From positions 1 to 64,000 of the forward strand of contig NZ_QGGO01000029.1 of assembly GCF_003148625.1 (NCBI RefSeq): a stretch of 64,000 bases of DNA, written 5' to 3'. Below are positions 54,798 to 64,000 of this stretch, piece after piece; position 1 is the stretch's first letter, and every line of letters starts with the position of its first letter. The DNA comes from Arcicella aurantiaca. Its GTDB lineage: Bacteria; Bacteroidota; Bacteroidia; Cytophagales; Spirosomataceae. The notes below the pieces were generated by a model, which was given only the letters and a program-made list of their open reading frames with translations, was not told where the DNA came from and searched no databases. The position numbers were made by a program, and so were the translations under genes.

Positions 54798-57119
54798 ATG
54801 ACAAAACGTATTATTACCGCCCTCATTTTATCGAGTTGCTTGCAACCCGTTTTTGCCCAAAAGAAATGGACAGAAACAACTAACGGAACTTTTAATATCA
54901 TCAAAAATCAAGGTGGGCAGACCTTGGGATATTCGCCCAATTCAGGCATAAAAGTTTTGACAGTCAGCGGCTTAGCCTTCAAAGATTTAAACAAAAACGG
55001 AAAGTTAGATAAATTTGAGGACTGGCGTTTGCCCATTGATGTACGTGCCAAAGATTTAGCTTCAAAACTCAGTGTTCAAGAAATTGCGGGATTGATGCTT
55101 TATTCTTCGCATCAATCTTTACCTGCACGTGCGGGAGGATATTTTGCAGGAACTTACAACGGAAAGCCATACAAAGAAGGTGAAGTTGACCCTTCTGACT
55201 TAACTGACCAGCAAAAACAGTTCTTGAAAGATGATAACCTCCGCCATGTGTTGGTTACTACGGTTCAGTCGCCAGAAGTGGCTGCCAAATGGAATAACAA
55301 ATTACAAGCCTATTGCGAAAGTGTGGGCAATGGTATTCCTGCCAACAATAGTACAGACCCACGTCATGGCACAAAAGCCAAAGCCGAATATGATGCGGCT
55401 TCGGGTGGTGAAATTTCGATGTGGCCAAGTTCTTTGGGAATGGCAGCCACTTTTAAACCAGAATTAGTTGAGAAATTCGGACAAGTAGCCGCTGCTGAAT
55501 ATCGTGCTTTGGGTATTACAACGGCACTTTCTCCACAAGTTGATATTGCCACAGAACCACGTTGGAGCAGATTTAACGGAACATTTGGCGAAAGTCCAGC
55601 CCTTTCAGCAGAAATGGCTCAGGCATATTGTAACGGTTTTCAAACGTCGTTCGGAGCAAAAGAAATTGCGAACGGTTGGGGTTTGGGTAGCGTAAATGCG
55701 ATGGTAAAACACTGGCCCGGTGGCGGTGCTGGCGAAGCAGGACGTGATGCACATTACGCAAACGGAAAATTTGCGGTTTATCCGGGTAATAATTTTGACG
55801 CACATTTGATTCCTTTTATCAACGGAGCATTCAAATTGAAAGGTAAAACAGGGATGGCTTCTGCTGTAATGCCTTACTATACTATTTCTTGGAATCAGGA
55901 TAAAAAGAACGGCGAAAATGTAGCAAACAATTATAACAAGTACATTATCAACGACTTACTAAGAACAAAATACGGTTACGATGGCGTAGTTTGTACCGAC
56001 TGGCTCGTTACAGGCGACCACAAAGCAATGGATGTTTTTATCGACGGAAAATCATGGGGCGTTGAAAAACTTTCTTTGGCAGAACGTCACTACAAAGTTT
56101 TGATGGCGGGCGTTGACCAATACGGAGGAAATAATGATGCTAAACCTGTTATGGAAGCCTACCAAATGGGTGTAAAAGAACACGGAGAAGCTAAAATGAG
56201 AGCCAGAATGGAACAATCTGCGGTGCGTTTGTTGCGTAATATTTTCAGAGTTGGTGTTTTTGAAAACCCATATTTGAATGTAGAAGAAACCAAAGCGACC
56301 GTTGGAAAACCTGAGTTTATGAAAGCAGGTTATGAAGCTCAATTACAGTCGATTGTGATGTTGAAAAATCAACATTCTACCTTGCCAATTGTAGCTAAAA
56401 AGACGGTTTATGTGCCAAAAAGATTTGTACCTGCAAGTCATAATTTCTTAGGAATGGAATCTCCTGCTTCAACGGATTATCCTGTAAGTATTGACATCGT
56501 TAAGAAATATTACAACGTAACTGACAATGCTGATGAAGCGGATTTTGCTTTAGTTTTTATTCAAAACCCATCGGCAACGATTGGTTATGACAAAGAAGAT
56601 TTGAAAAATGGCGGAAACGGATACATTCCAATCAGTTTGCAATACGGAGATTATACCGCTACTGAAGCTCGTGAAACAAGTATTGCAGGTGGTGACCCAA
56701 TGGAAAATTTCACGAACCGTTCTTACAAAAACAAAACAGCAAAAACATCGAATATTACAGATATGACTTTGGTAACTGAAACCAAAGAAAAGATGAAAGG
56801 TAAGCCTGTTGTGGTTTCAGTTAATACGACTAACCCAATGATTTTCAGCGAGATTGAGAAAAATTCATCTACTCTTTTATTGAGTTTTGGCGTTCAAGAC
56901 CAAGCCATTTTAGAAATCGTTGCAGGGAAATCTGAGCCAGCGGCACTTCTTCCAATGCAAATGCCTGCCGATATGATTACGGTAGAAAAACAAGCAGAAG
57001 ACGTTCCTTACGATTTGAAATGCTATAAAGATAGCGAAGGAAATTCTTACGATTTCGGCTTTGGCATGAACTGGAAAGGTATCATCAAAGACGAACGTAC
57101 TGTGAAATTTAAGAAATAG
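54798..57119 (+). CDS. Secreted glycoside hydrolase family 3 protein
   Basis: Starting at ATG 54798 gives 773 residues with a clear signal peptide (MTKRIITALILSSCLQPVFA, cleavage before Q21); an in-frame ATG at 54750 would put 16 residues in front. Domain order: an EF-hand-like loop (DLNKNGKLDKFED, 63-75), a GH3 TIM-barrel with KHWPGGG at 304-310 and nucleophile D401 in DGVVCTDW, and an alpha/beta sandwich (residues about 490-700, FALVFIQNPSA, VVVSVNTTNP). The usual acid/base glutamate is not assigned. The enzyme likely removes beta-linked glucose (or a similar sugar) from a glycoside in the periplasm. Genes for a TonB receptor, MFS transporter and GH1 enzyme follow. Confidence 0.88.
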   Translation: MTKRIITALILSSCLQPVFAQKKWTETTNGTFNIIKNQGGQTLGYSPNSGIKVLTVSGLAFKDLNKNGKLDKFEDWRLPIDVRAKDLASKLSVQEIAGLMLYSSHQSLPARAGGYFAGTYNGKPYKEGEVDPSDLTDQQKQFLKDDNLRHVLVTTVQSPEVAAKWNNKLQAYCESVGNGIPANNSTDPRHGTKAKAEYDAASGGEISMWPSSLGMAATFKPELVEKFGQVAAAEYRALGITTALSPQVDIATEPRWSRFNGTFGESPALSAEMAQAYCNGFQTSFGAKEIANGWGLGSVNAMVKHWPGGGAGEAGRDAHYANGKFAVYPGNNFDAHLIPFINGAFKLKGKTGMASAVMPYYTISWNQDKKNGENVANNYNKYIINDLLRTKYGYDGVVCTDWLVTGDHKAMDVFIDGKSWGVEKLSLAERHYKVLMAGVDQYGGNNDAKPVMEAYQMGVKEHGEAKMRARMEQSAVRLLRNIFRVGVFENPYLNVEETKATVGKPEFMKAGYEAQLQSIVMLKNQHSTLPIVAKKTVYVPKRFVPASHNFLGMESPASTDYPVSIDIVKKYYNVTDNADEADFALVFIQNPSATIGYDKEDLKNGGNGYIPISLQYGDYTATEARETSIAGGDPMENFTNRSYKNKTAKTSNITDMTLVTETKEKMKGKPVVVSVNTTNPMIFSEIEKNSSTLLLSFGVQDQAILEIVAGKSEPAALLPMQMPADMITVEKQAEDVPYDLKCYKDSEGNSYDFGFGMNWKGIIKDERTVKFKK

Positions 57120-57131
57120 TTTTCATTGGCT

Positions 57132-57175
57132 TTTTTAGCACGCAGATGAGACTCGTCTCATCTGCGTGCTAAAAA
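57132..57175. terminator. Terminator after GH3 gene
   Basis: A perfect 20-bp stem with loop CTCG (57152-57155) starts 12 bases after the GH3 stop, with T-run and A-run ends. It separates the enzyme genes from the AraC regulator. Confidence 0.85.
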
Positions 57176-57196
57176 CCATTTATCACTTGCCAAACA

Positions 57197-58105
57197 ATGA
57201 ATAAAACTGAAAAAATACCTACGCTCAAACCTTCAGACATGACGAGTTTTCACTCGCATACCATTGATTGGCAACCTGTAATTTCTAACACCAAACATCA
57301 ATATTTTCATGTCAATCGCTTAGAGAATTTTGTCGATAAAATGACATTTCCATTGCCTCCACATCGCAAAACTATTTGCGATTTTTTGTATATAAAAAAA
57401 GGGAATTCTCAAAGAAGTAAAGGCTTAAGTAATTATGAATTTGGCGAATCATCCGTTTTTTTTCTTCCAGCCTATCAAATTACCCAACATCAAAAAATAA
57501 GTCACGATTGTGAAGGTTTTTTTTGTCATTTCGACGAAAAGATTTTTCAATTTTTACCTAAAAATTATCTTCACGAAAATTATATTTTCTTCCAATTTCA
57601 GTCAAGCCCAATCATCAATATTTCGCCCGAAACTCAGAAACACATTGAGTCTATTTTAGAACGTCTTTTATTAATCTACGAAGACGACCAAGAGTTAAAT
57701 AAAAACATCATTGCTTCTTATCTTTTAGTATTGTTTGAAGAACTAAAAAAAGAGATTCCGAATCAGAGTAAAAAAACCAAAAATGCCTTTTTTCAAGTAA
57801 CTGAGCAATATAAAATAGCATTATCTCAGCATATTTATCAAAAGCAAAGCATTACAGAATATGCACATCTTCTTAATATTTCGCCTAATTATCTCAACAA
57901 ATGTGTCAAGAATTGTACAGATAAAACAGCTCAAGATTTGCTTAATGAAATGTTAATTTTGGAGGCAAAAACACTCCTAAAATATTCTAATTATCAGATA
58001 GCTGAAATTGCTGTAAACCTGTGTAACCAAACCCCAAGTAACTTCTCTCGATTCTTTAAAAGTCAAACAGGAATTTGTCCTAAAGAATATGTTGAACTGT
58101 ATTGA
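57197..58105 (+). CDS. AraC-family transcriptional regulator
   Basis: The 302-residue protein has an N-terminal cupin-like domain (about 45-130; FLYIKKGNSQRSKG, VFFLPAYQITQHQK) and a C-terminal AraC HTH pair (about 205-300; ITEYAHLLNISPNYLNKCVK, IAEIAVNLCNQTPSNFSRFF). It stands between the GH3 gene and the TonB receptor, all on the plus strand. It probably controls the receptor and the downstream transporter and GH1 genes. The inducer is unknown; a sugar or aglycone is expected. Confidence 0.85.
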   Translation: MNKTEKIPTLKPSDMTSFHSHTIDWQPVISNTKHQYFHVNRLENFVDKMTFPLPPHRKTICDFLYIKKGNSQRSKGLSNYEFGESSVFFLPAYQITQHQKISHDCEGFFCHFDEKIFQFLPKNYLHENYIFFQFQSSPIINISPETQKHIESILERLLLIYEDDQELNKNIIASYLLVLFEELKKEIPNQSKKTKNAFFQVTEQYKIALSQHIYQKQSITEYAHLLNISPNYLNKCVKNCTDKTAQDLLNEMLILEAKTLLKYSNYQIAEIAVNLCNQTPSNFSRFFKSQTGICPKEYVELY

Positions 58106-58203
58106 TTTTGAATACAATTGAGTTATTTTTGATTCACATTTCTCTCTAATAATAATGACTTTTGTAATGTTTTTTATTGAAATATCACAAAAAAATTATC
58201 CCC

Positions 58204-61056
58204 ATGAATACATTATTCTTATTGAGAAAAAACTGTTTTAGTTTATTGCTAATTTTATGTAGCCACATAATTTTTGCACAAAACAATAACCTTTCGGGCA
58301 AGGTCACAGACACAAAAGGAGAAGCCTTAGCGGGTGCGTCTGTTACAATAAAAGGAGTAAACAAAGGCACTTTAAGTGACAAAAACGGAGCGTTTACGAT
58401 TGCAAATGTTGCTGATGGAACAGTCAAATTATCTATTTCGTTTATTGGCTTTTCAACAAAGGAAGTAAGCGTTACTATTCCTCAAACAGCCGCTTTAGCT
58501 GTTACATTAAGCGACGACCAGACCTCACTCGAAGAAGTAGTTGTGACAGGTGTTTTTGATAAACGCACTAAAATGAATGCTTCGGTAGCGATTTCCACCC
58601 TCAATGTAAAACAAATTGAAGCAGTTGTTCCGAATAGTTCTGCGGATTTACTCAAAAATCTTCCCGGTGTTTATGTAAATACTTCAAGAGGCGAAGTTGG
58701 AAATTCAATTTATACAAGAGGATTAAACTATAATGGTGGTTTTTTCTATGTCTCTATGCAAGAAGACGGCTTACCTGTGATGGGTATTTCAGGACTTATC
58801 CAACCAGATGCTTACCTCAGAGCAGATGCTACTATTAATAAAATAGAGTCTGTAAGAGGTGGAACTGCCAGTATTTTAGGACCAAATGCTCCTGGAGGTA
58901 TCTTTAATTATGTTTCAAAAACTGGCGGACAAACCTTTGCAGGTGAAGCTCGTGCCAGATTTGGATTGGAAGGCAATGGGAAAAACCCATATTATCGTGC
59001 TGATTTTAACGTTGGAGGTCCTCTTTCTAAAGATAAAACCTTGACTTTTAATGTAGGTGGGTTTTATAGAAGTGCTGATGGGCCTAAATATCCGGGGTAT
59101 AAACTTAGCTATGGCGGACAGGTAAAAGCAAATATTATCAAAAATTATAAATCGGGTTCGTTGAAACTTTATGCCAAAGTTTTAGACGATAATACAGCAC
59201 AGTTTGAATATACTCCTTCAATAGATTTCCAAAATCCACGACCAGCGGGTAGTTTTACTAATACAAGCTCAACTTTAATTCAGTCTCAACAATTCACTAT
59301 TTTAAAAGCTGTATCAGGAGCATCAAAAGATATTAATTACGATACTCAGAAAGTAGGTTCATACGATGAAAAATCTATTGGATTAAACTGGGAACAAACT
59401 TTTGGTGAAGGCTGGACTTTCAACAACAACTTCAAATTTTCAAACAAAGACAATATTAGTCAAACAACGGCAGTTGTTTTTCCTTTCAGAGTTGACCAAG
59501 TGGTATTTTATGGTGTAAGTGGCAACGTTGCAAAATTTGGAACGTATGAATTCTACAATCCTACAACGGGACAAAGCTACGGAACTGTGCAACAATTACC
59601 CCCAACACCAACGAGTGGAGGTATTCGTTTTATTCCAAGTAATTTGAGTTTGCCGGGTGGAGATGTTTTACAAAATGCAGTGTTTTATAATCCAAATCCG
59701 TATGGAGAAGTTAGCATGAATGATTTTATCGACCAAGCTACTATTTCTAAAAAATTGAAAAATATGACCTTTACGGGTGGTTTGTATTATGCGTCAACAA
59801 AGGCAAATCGTTTCTCAATGATTCCAGCAGGACAAAGTTTTGCAACAATTGAAGACCAACCAAAGACTGTGGCAATCAGATATACCAATTTGGCAGGAAC
59901 AAAATTTGAACTTACAAACCCTAATGGAATTACCAATTTTGGAGGAAGTGGCGTTTACGAAAACGAAGCAAATATTAAACAAACAGCCTTGTTTTTGGGA
60001 CACAACTGGGATATTTCTGAAAATTTAAACTTCGACTGGGGTATTCGTGCCGAAACATTCAATATTAAATCAAGTTTTATTACGCCAAAACGTGTTACTC
60101 CTGATAGCCCAACTGGTGCAGATGGCAACGCAACAACGTTATACGATAACCGCTTGTTTACGGCTAATCCAACACAAAGTTTTGAGAAAACTTTATCATT
60201 TAGCGACGTAATTTCATATTCAATGGGATTAAACTATAAAATCCATGATGGATTGGCAGTTTATGGGCGTTATTCTCAAGGACGAAAAACCCCTGATTTA
60301 AGTTACTTCATGGATATTGCCAATCAGCAACTTACGTCTAATATTTCGGTAGAAGCTCAAGATATTAAAATGGCAGAATTGGGGGTAAAATATAGAAGCA
60401 GAAACTTCAATTTATTCCTAACACCATTCTATACTTTGGCAGGAAATATTCCAAATTTTCAAATTTTCCAAAATGTTGATGCTACTTATTATGCTCCTGC
60501 ACGTGTGTACCAAAAAATCGAGACAAAAGGTTTAGAATTGGAAGGAAATTATGTGTTCAACAAAAACTTCAGCCTTCGTGTTGTAGGTATTTTACAGTCT
60601 TCGGTGGCAAAAGAATTTAGCGTTTGGTTAGCAAAAACTAATGGAGCTGCTGATGACGAAAAGGTAAGTTATGACGGCAATCAAAATGATAATATCGGTA
60701 ATATGTTTACAGTAACGCCAACTTATAGCAACGATAAATTCACGGCATCAATCAACTGGCAATATATGGGTAAGCGTTGGGCTAACGTTGGAAATGCGTT
60801 TCAATTACCTTCATTCAATTCATTTGATTTGAATACTTCGTACAAAATCACGAATAAAATACAAGCCAATTTATCGGTCAATAACCTTTTCGATACTTAT
60901 GGAATCATGGGCTGGGCGGCACCTGGTGGTTTTCCAGCATCTTTAGATACACAAGGATTTACCAAAGCAATGCTTGATGCCAACCCACAAGCAATTTATG
61001 CAACATTGCCAATTATGCCAAGAGCCTATTTCTTGACAATGAGCTATAAATTTTAA
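58204..61056 (+). CDS. TonB-dependent outer-membrane receptor with carboxypeptidase-like N-terminal domain
   Basis: ATG 58204 gives 950 residues with a signal peptide (MNTLFLLRKNCFSLLLILC..., cleavage near IFAQ); an upstream TTG at 58177 is less likely. A CarboxypepD_reg-like domain (about 28-110; LSGKVTDTKGEALAGASVTI) leads into a plug (EEVVVTGVF, SADLLKNLPGVYVNTSRG) and a 22-strand-type barrel ending in SYKF. It imports a ligand by TonB energy. No susD gene follows, so it is not a SusCD pair. Genes around it (GH3, MFS, GH1) point to a small glycoside, though a siderophore-type substrate is possible. Confidence 0.9.
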   Translation: MNTLFLLRKNCFSLLLILCSHIIFAQNNNLSGKVTDTKGEALAGASVTIKGVNKGTLSDKNGAFTIANVADGTVKLSISFIGFSTKEVSVTIPQTAALAVTLSDDQTSLEEVVVTGVFDKRTKMNASVAISTLNVKQIEAVVPNSSADLLKNLPGVYVNTSRGEVGNSIYTRGLNYNGGFFYVSMQEDGLPVMGISGLIQPDAYLRADATINKIESVRGGTASILGPNAPGGIFNYVSKTGGQTFAGEARARFGLEGNGKNPYYRADFNVGGPLSKDKTLTFNVGGFYRSADGPKYPGYKLSYGGQVKANIIKNYKSGSLKLYAKVLDDNTAQFEYTPSIDFQNPRPAGSFTNTSSTLIQSQQFTILKAVSGASKDINYDTQKVGSYDEKSIGLNWEQTFGEGWTFNNNFKFSNKDNISQTTAVVFPFRVDQVVFYGVSGNVAKFGTYEFYNPTTGQSYGTVQQLPPTPTSGGIRFIPSNLSLPGGDVLQNAVFYNPNPYGEVSMNDFIDQATISKKLKNMTFTGGLYYASTKANRFSMIPAGQSFATIEDQPKTVAIRYTNLAGTKFELTNPNGITNFGGSGVYENEANIKQTALFLGHNWDISENLNFDWGIRAETFNIKSSFITPKRVTPDSPTGADGNATTLYDNRLFTANPTQSFEKTLSFSDVISYSMGLNYKIHDGLAVYGRYSQGRKTPDLSYFMDIANQQLTSNISVEAQDIKMAELGVKYRSRNFNLFLTPFYTLAGNIPNFQIFQNVDATYYAPARVYQKIETKGLELEGNYVFNKNFSLRVVGILQSSVAKEFSVWLAKTNGAADDEKVSYDGNQNDNIGNMFTVTPTYSNDKFTASINWQYMGKRWANVGNAFQLPSFNSFDLNTSYKITNKIQANLSVNNLFDTYGIMGWAAPGGFPASLDTQGFTKAMLDANPQAIYATLPIMPRAYFLTMSYKF

Positions 61057-61076
61057 GGTATTTTCATCAATAACCC

Positions 61077-61107
61077 AATAGAGATAGCTTGTGTAGCTAT
61101 CTCTATT
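61077..61107. terminator. Hairpin after TonB receptor gene
   Basis: A perfect 13-bp stem (AATAGAGATAGCT / AGCTATCTCTATT) with a 5-nt loop begins 21 bases after the stop codon. The T-run is short, so read-through into the MFS gene is plausible. Confidence 0.7.
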
Positions 61108-61156
61108 TCCATTTTGAATACTTGATATTTTCCAAAATCAAACATATTTTAATCAG

Positions 61157-62332
61157 ATGAAAAAAGGACTTTTTAGTTATGAAAATGGCATAGTGCTTTT
61201 AATGGCTCTAACCTTCGGTTGTTTGTTTTTTGACCGTTTGGCACTTAATTTTTTGATGCCTTATGTTGCCAAAGATTTGAATTTGAACAATACCCAAATT
61301 GGGCTTTTAGCAGGTGGATTATCTTTAACTTGGGCATTTTCGAGTTTCTTTTCTACGGCTTGGGCAGAAACCAACAACAAGAAAAAACTCGTTTTTATCA
61401 TTGCTGTATTTACCTTTTCAGTTTGTTCTTTTGGTTCTGGTTTTGCTCTTTCATTCACAACATTATTATTAGCTCGTTTAGTAATGGGTTTTGCCGAAGG
61501 GCCTGTTATTCCATTGGCTCAAAATTTTGTTGAAAGAGAATCTTCCCCAAATCGTTTGGGACTCAATGCAGGTATTTTACAAGCTTTTGGCTCTGCTTTG
61601 TTTGGGTCAATTTTAGCACCTGTTTTGTTGGTTCAAATTGCCGAAAATATGGGCTGGAGAAATGCCTTTTATATTGCAGGTGTTCCGGGTTTACTTTTTG
61701 GTTTATTGGCGTGGTTTTATGTAAAACCCTCAACGGCAGAAAGTGTTGGTAACAAAAATGACTCTTCTCTCAATATTTCAGAATTACTACAATACAACAA
61801 TATCAAATGGGGTATTCCTGCGGCTTGTTGTGTATTTGGTTGGTGGTTTTCAACGCTTCCATTTATTTCAAGATATTTCGTAGAATCGCAAGGAATGTCG
61901 GCTGACCAAATGGGTAAAACGATGGGCTTATTAGGTGTTTCGGGGCTTGTTTCTTCTGTGATTGTTCCTGCTTTATCAGATAAAATTGGCAGAAAACCTG
62001 TTTTATTAGGAGCTATTTCTTTGGGCATTTTGTACGCATTTGCTGTGTATTTTCTCAAAGGGTCTGCACTCCAATTACCCGCTATTTTCATTACCTATTT
62101 CACGATGGGAACTATCCCAATTGTAGCGGCAGTCATTCCTTCGGCAACTGTTCCTGACCATTTAAAGGCAAAAGCTATTGGTTTAGTTACGGCAATCGGT
62201 GAAATTGTTGGAGGCGTTTTGATTCCAGCTTTGGCAGGTATTTTATCAGACAGTATCGACCCGTCGGCATTTCTTTGGGTATCGTCTGTACTGGCTGTTT
62301 TGGGAATATTTTTTGTATCGAAGCTTAAATGA
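61157..62332 (+). CDS. MFS transporter
   Basis: The 391-residue inner-membrane protein has about 12 hydrophobic segments, DRLALNFLMPYVAKDL near the N-terminus, ARLVMGFAEGPVIPLAQNF and the loop motif SDKIGRKPVLLG between helices 8 and 9. The form resembles anion:cation symporter-type MFS proteins, which carry aromatic or sugar acids. It lies between the TonB receptor and GH1 genes and would take the periplasmic product into the cell. No separate pcaK transporter lies in the pca operon, so it could also import an aromatic acid; this is inference. Confidence 0.87.
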   Translation: MKKGLFSYENGIVLLMALTFGCLFFDRLALNFLMPYVAKDLNLNNTQIGLLAGGLSLTWAFSSFFSTAWAETNNKKKLVFIIAVFTFSVCSFGSGFALSFTTLLLARLVMGFAEGPVIPLAQNFVERESSPNRLGLNAGILQAFGSALFGSILAPVLLVQIAENMGWRNAFYIAGVPGLLFGLLAWFYVKPSTAESVGNKNDSSLNISELLQYNNIKWGIPAACCVFGWWFSTLPFISRYFVESQGMSADQMGKTMGLLGVSGLVSSVIVPALSDKIGRKPVLLGAISLGILYAFAVYFLKGSALQLPAIFITYFTMGTIPIVAAVIPSATVPDHLKAKAIGLVTAIGEIVGGVLIPALAGILSDSIDPSAFLWVSSVLAVLGIFFVSKLK

Positions 62333-62379
62333 AAATTGATGCTCGAAATTCGATGTTTGATGTTCGAGATATTCAATTA

Positions 62380-62412
62380 AGATTAGCCAACTCTTAAAGA
62401 GTTAGCTAATCT
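62380..62412. terminator. Hairpin after MFS gene
   Basis: Arms 62380-62395 and 62397-62412 pair with one mismatch. It may end or attenuate the receptor-transporter transcript before the GH1 gene. Confidence 0.5.
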
Positions 62413-62478
62413 ACAAAAGAACTATTTTATTCCCTTACCAAGAGGAAAATCATAAAATTCAATTTCAAAATATAGATT

Positions 62479-63924
62479 ATGAAAAAATTAATTCTGCCAT
62501 TTTTAGGCATTTCAATGTTTTTTTCGGCTTGTAAAACTACCTCTACCGAAAATACAAAAGAGCCTTTTCTTTGGGGCGTAGCTACTGCTGCCTACCAAGT
62601 GGAAGGTGCATATCAAACCGATGGCAAAGGCGAATCTAAATGGGATTTTTTGACCAATAAAGTTGGCATTACTCAATTTATGACTGGAGAAAAACAAACA
62701 GGCAATGTTTCTATCAATATGTACGACCGTACTCAGTACCTCAAAGACATACAATTGATGAAAGAATTGGGCGTAAATGCTTACCGTTTTTCGTTGGATT
62801 GGAGCAGAATTATTCCCGACGGAACGGGCAAACCTAATGAAGTAGCCCTAAAACATTACGATGTTTTGATTGATGATTTAATTGCCGCAGGTATTGAGCC
62901 GTTGGTTACCATTTATCACTTCGATTATCCTGCGGTGCTTTTGCAAAAAGGCGGTTGGGGCAATCCAGAAATGGGAAATTGGTATTATAATTATGCCAAA
63001 TTGGTGATTGACCGTTATGGCAAAAAAGTAAAGAAATTTATCACTTTCAATGAGCCGTATATTGAGTTTTTCTTGGTAGAAAACATGATTACGTCAGACC
63101 CTAAAAAACCACTGAGTAAGGAGTTTTATTTAAGCCAAATGCAAAAAGCTCATAGTCAATTAATGGCAAATGCAAAGGTGATAAAATACCATCACGACTT
63201 AAAGCTAAACGGAGAAATTGGAATTGTTCTTAACGTAAATCCTGCGGCTCCGTGGGATGCTAAAAATTCGGCTGACATTAAAGCGGCTGAATTTCAGGAT
63301 ATTCTCATCAATGGTATATTTTTAGACCCGCTTTACAAAGGAAAATATCCTAAAATGGCTTTGGATTCTTTGGCAAAATACAACCCGACTTTCAAGCCAA
63401 GCAAAGAAGATATGGCTTTTATTGGCTCACAAAAACCTGATTTCTTGGGCATTAACTTTTATGCCCCTGCCGTTGTGAAAGGCGAAGATTCGGCAATGTC
63501 CTTAAAATGGCTTGACAATAACCCTGATGCAGATTCTGTAAAATCAAGCGTTGGTCCAGTCATGCCCGAATATCTTTATAAAATGCTTATCCGTTTGAAA
63601 AATGACTATGCCAATCCAAAAGTTATCATTACCGAAAATGGGGCAAGTTTTAAAGGCGAAGACGTAAAAGTGAATAACAAAATCAAAGACCCTTTACGAA
63701 CAGACTATATCTCACGCCATATTGATTGGGCATTGAAAGCCAAAAAAGAAGGAGCAAATCTAAACGGTTACATCGTTTGGAGTGGTTGGGATAATTTTGA
63801 ATGGGTTTCGGGTTATACAAAGCGTTTGGGGCTTATTTATGTAGATTTCAAAACCCAAGAACGTACCCCTAAACAAAGTTTTTACGACTATCAAAAAATC
63901 ATAAAAGAGCATAAGGATTTGTAG
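62479..63924 (+). CDS. Lipoprotein glycoside hydrolase family 1 (beta-glucosidase type)
   Basis: The 481-residue protein begins with a lipoprotein signal (lipobox FFSAC, C18), followed by a GH1 TIM barrel: FLWGVATAAYQVEGA, YRFSLDWSRIIP, the acid/base E192 in TFNEP, and the nucleophile E386 in IITENG. Both catalytic glutamates are present and length is normal. GH1 enzymes usually act in the cytoplasm, so a lipid-anchored form is unusual and places activity in the periplasm or at the surface, where it could act with the GH3 enzyme on an imported glucoside. It is the last gene seen; 63925-64000 holds no further gene start. Confidence 0.92.
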   Translation: MKKLILPFLGISMFFSACKTTSTENTKEPFLWGVATAAYQVEGAYQTDGKGESKWDFLTNKVGITQFMTGEKQTGNVSINMYDRTQYLKDIQLMKELGVNAYRFSLDWSRIIPDGTGKPNEVALKHYDVLIDDLIAAGIEPLVTIYHFDYPAVLLQKGGWGNPEMGNWYYNYAKLVIDRYGKKVKKFITFNEPYIEFFLVENMITSDPKKPLSKEFYLSQMQKAHSQLMANAKVIKYHHDLKLNGEIGIVLNVNPAAPWDAKNSADIKAAEFQDILINGIFLDPLYKGKYPKMALDSLAKYNPTFKPSKEDMAFIGSQKPDFLGINFYAPAVVKGEDSAMSLKWLDNNPDADSVKSSVGPVMPEYLYKMLIRLKNDYANPKVIITENGASFKGEDVKVNNKIKDPLRTDYISRHIDWALKAKKEGANLNGYIVWSGWDNFEWVSGYTKRLGLIYVDFKTQERTPKQSFYDYQKIIKEHKDL

Positions 63925-64000
63925 AATAAATGGTATAATTACTGCGAAATTAAATAGATTTTTAAGAATCAAATCCGAAAAATAAATGATACGACACTCC

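Noticed and set aside
58204-61056. SusC of a polysaccharide utilisation locus
   Set aside because: No SusD gene follows, and the N-terminal plug region has the shorter form typical of general TonB receptors.

Overview
The window looks like a chromosomal segment of a Bacteroidota bacterium, most likely order Cytophagales (Spirosomaceae-like). The evidence is AT-rich DNA, type IX secretion signatures (SprF/PorP, an OmpA-WD40 protein, a gliding-motility type C-terminal sorting domain), an ECF sigma factor paired with a barrel protein, a TonB receptor with a carboxypeptidase-like N-terminus, and AraC regulators. Genus-level placement is inference. No rRNA, tRNA or CRISPR array was seen.

Layout. 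(1) 1-12010, minus: a giant repetitive surface protein, at least 4003 codons, whose 3' end lies beyond the left edge. (2) 12248-20456: purU; two paralogous TPR-membrane-HTH regulators flanking a secreted amidohydrolase that is itself bracketed by two MITE-like elements; an HD phosphohydrolase; and a Crp/Fnr regulator. Each regulator is preceded by the same tandem-hairpin element with CCGCYA loops. (3) 20521-37673, minus: a second giant adhesin (4376 codons) carrying a type IX sorting domain, followed by a SprF/PorP protein and an OmpA-family protein, an sprB-sprF-like export locus. (4) 38682-41319, plus: an ECF sigma factor, a predicted trans-envelope protein (inner-membrane segment plus outer-membrane barrel) and an outer-membrane barrel protein. 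(5) 41529-49878, minus: a complete 4-hydroxybenzoate/protocatechuate pathway to acetyl-CoA and succinyl-CoA (pcaF, fused pcaIJ, pobA, fused pcaDC, pcaB, pcaG, pcaH) with a divergent AraC regulator; a small protein plus HNH nuclease pair sits inside it on the opposite strand. (6) 51455-63924, plus: a HisD-family dehydrogenase, SDR, cyclase-family hydrolase, GH3 glycosidase, AraC regulator, TonB receptor, MFS transporter and lipoprotein GH1 glycosidase, which together look like a catabolic locus for a glycosylated compound.

How it may work together. The two giants are built from the same module types in different orders (DUF11-type, PKD/Ig-like, SdrD B-like). The second would be exported through type IX secretion with its SprF partner. 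The two eastern loci may form one nutritional unit: glycosidases release an aglycone outside the cytoplasm, the MFS protein imports products, and dehydrogenases and the pca pathway finish degradation. The link between the two is inference; the pca pathway itself is well supported by motifs and gene order.

Small palindromes are frequent: MITE-like elements, three ACTTCYCGAAAGT hairpins, long terminator hairpins, a TTATCAG heptamer array, and hairpins with compensatory changes inside the coding repeats of the first giant gene.
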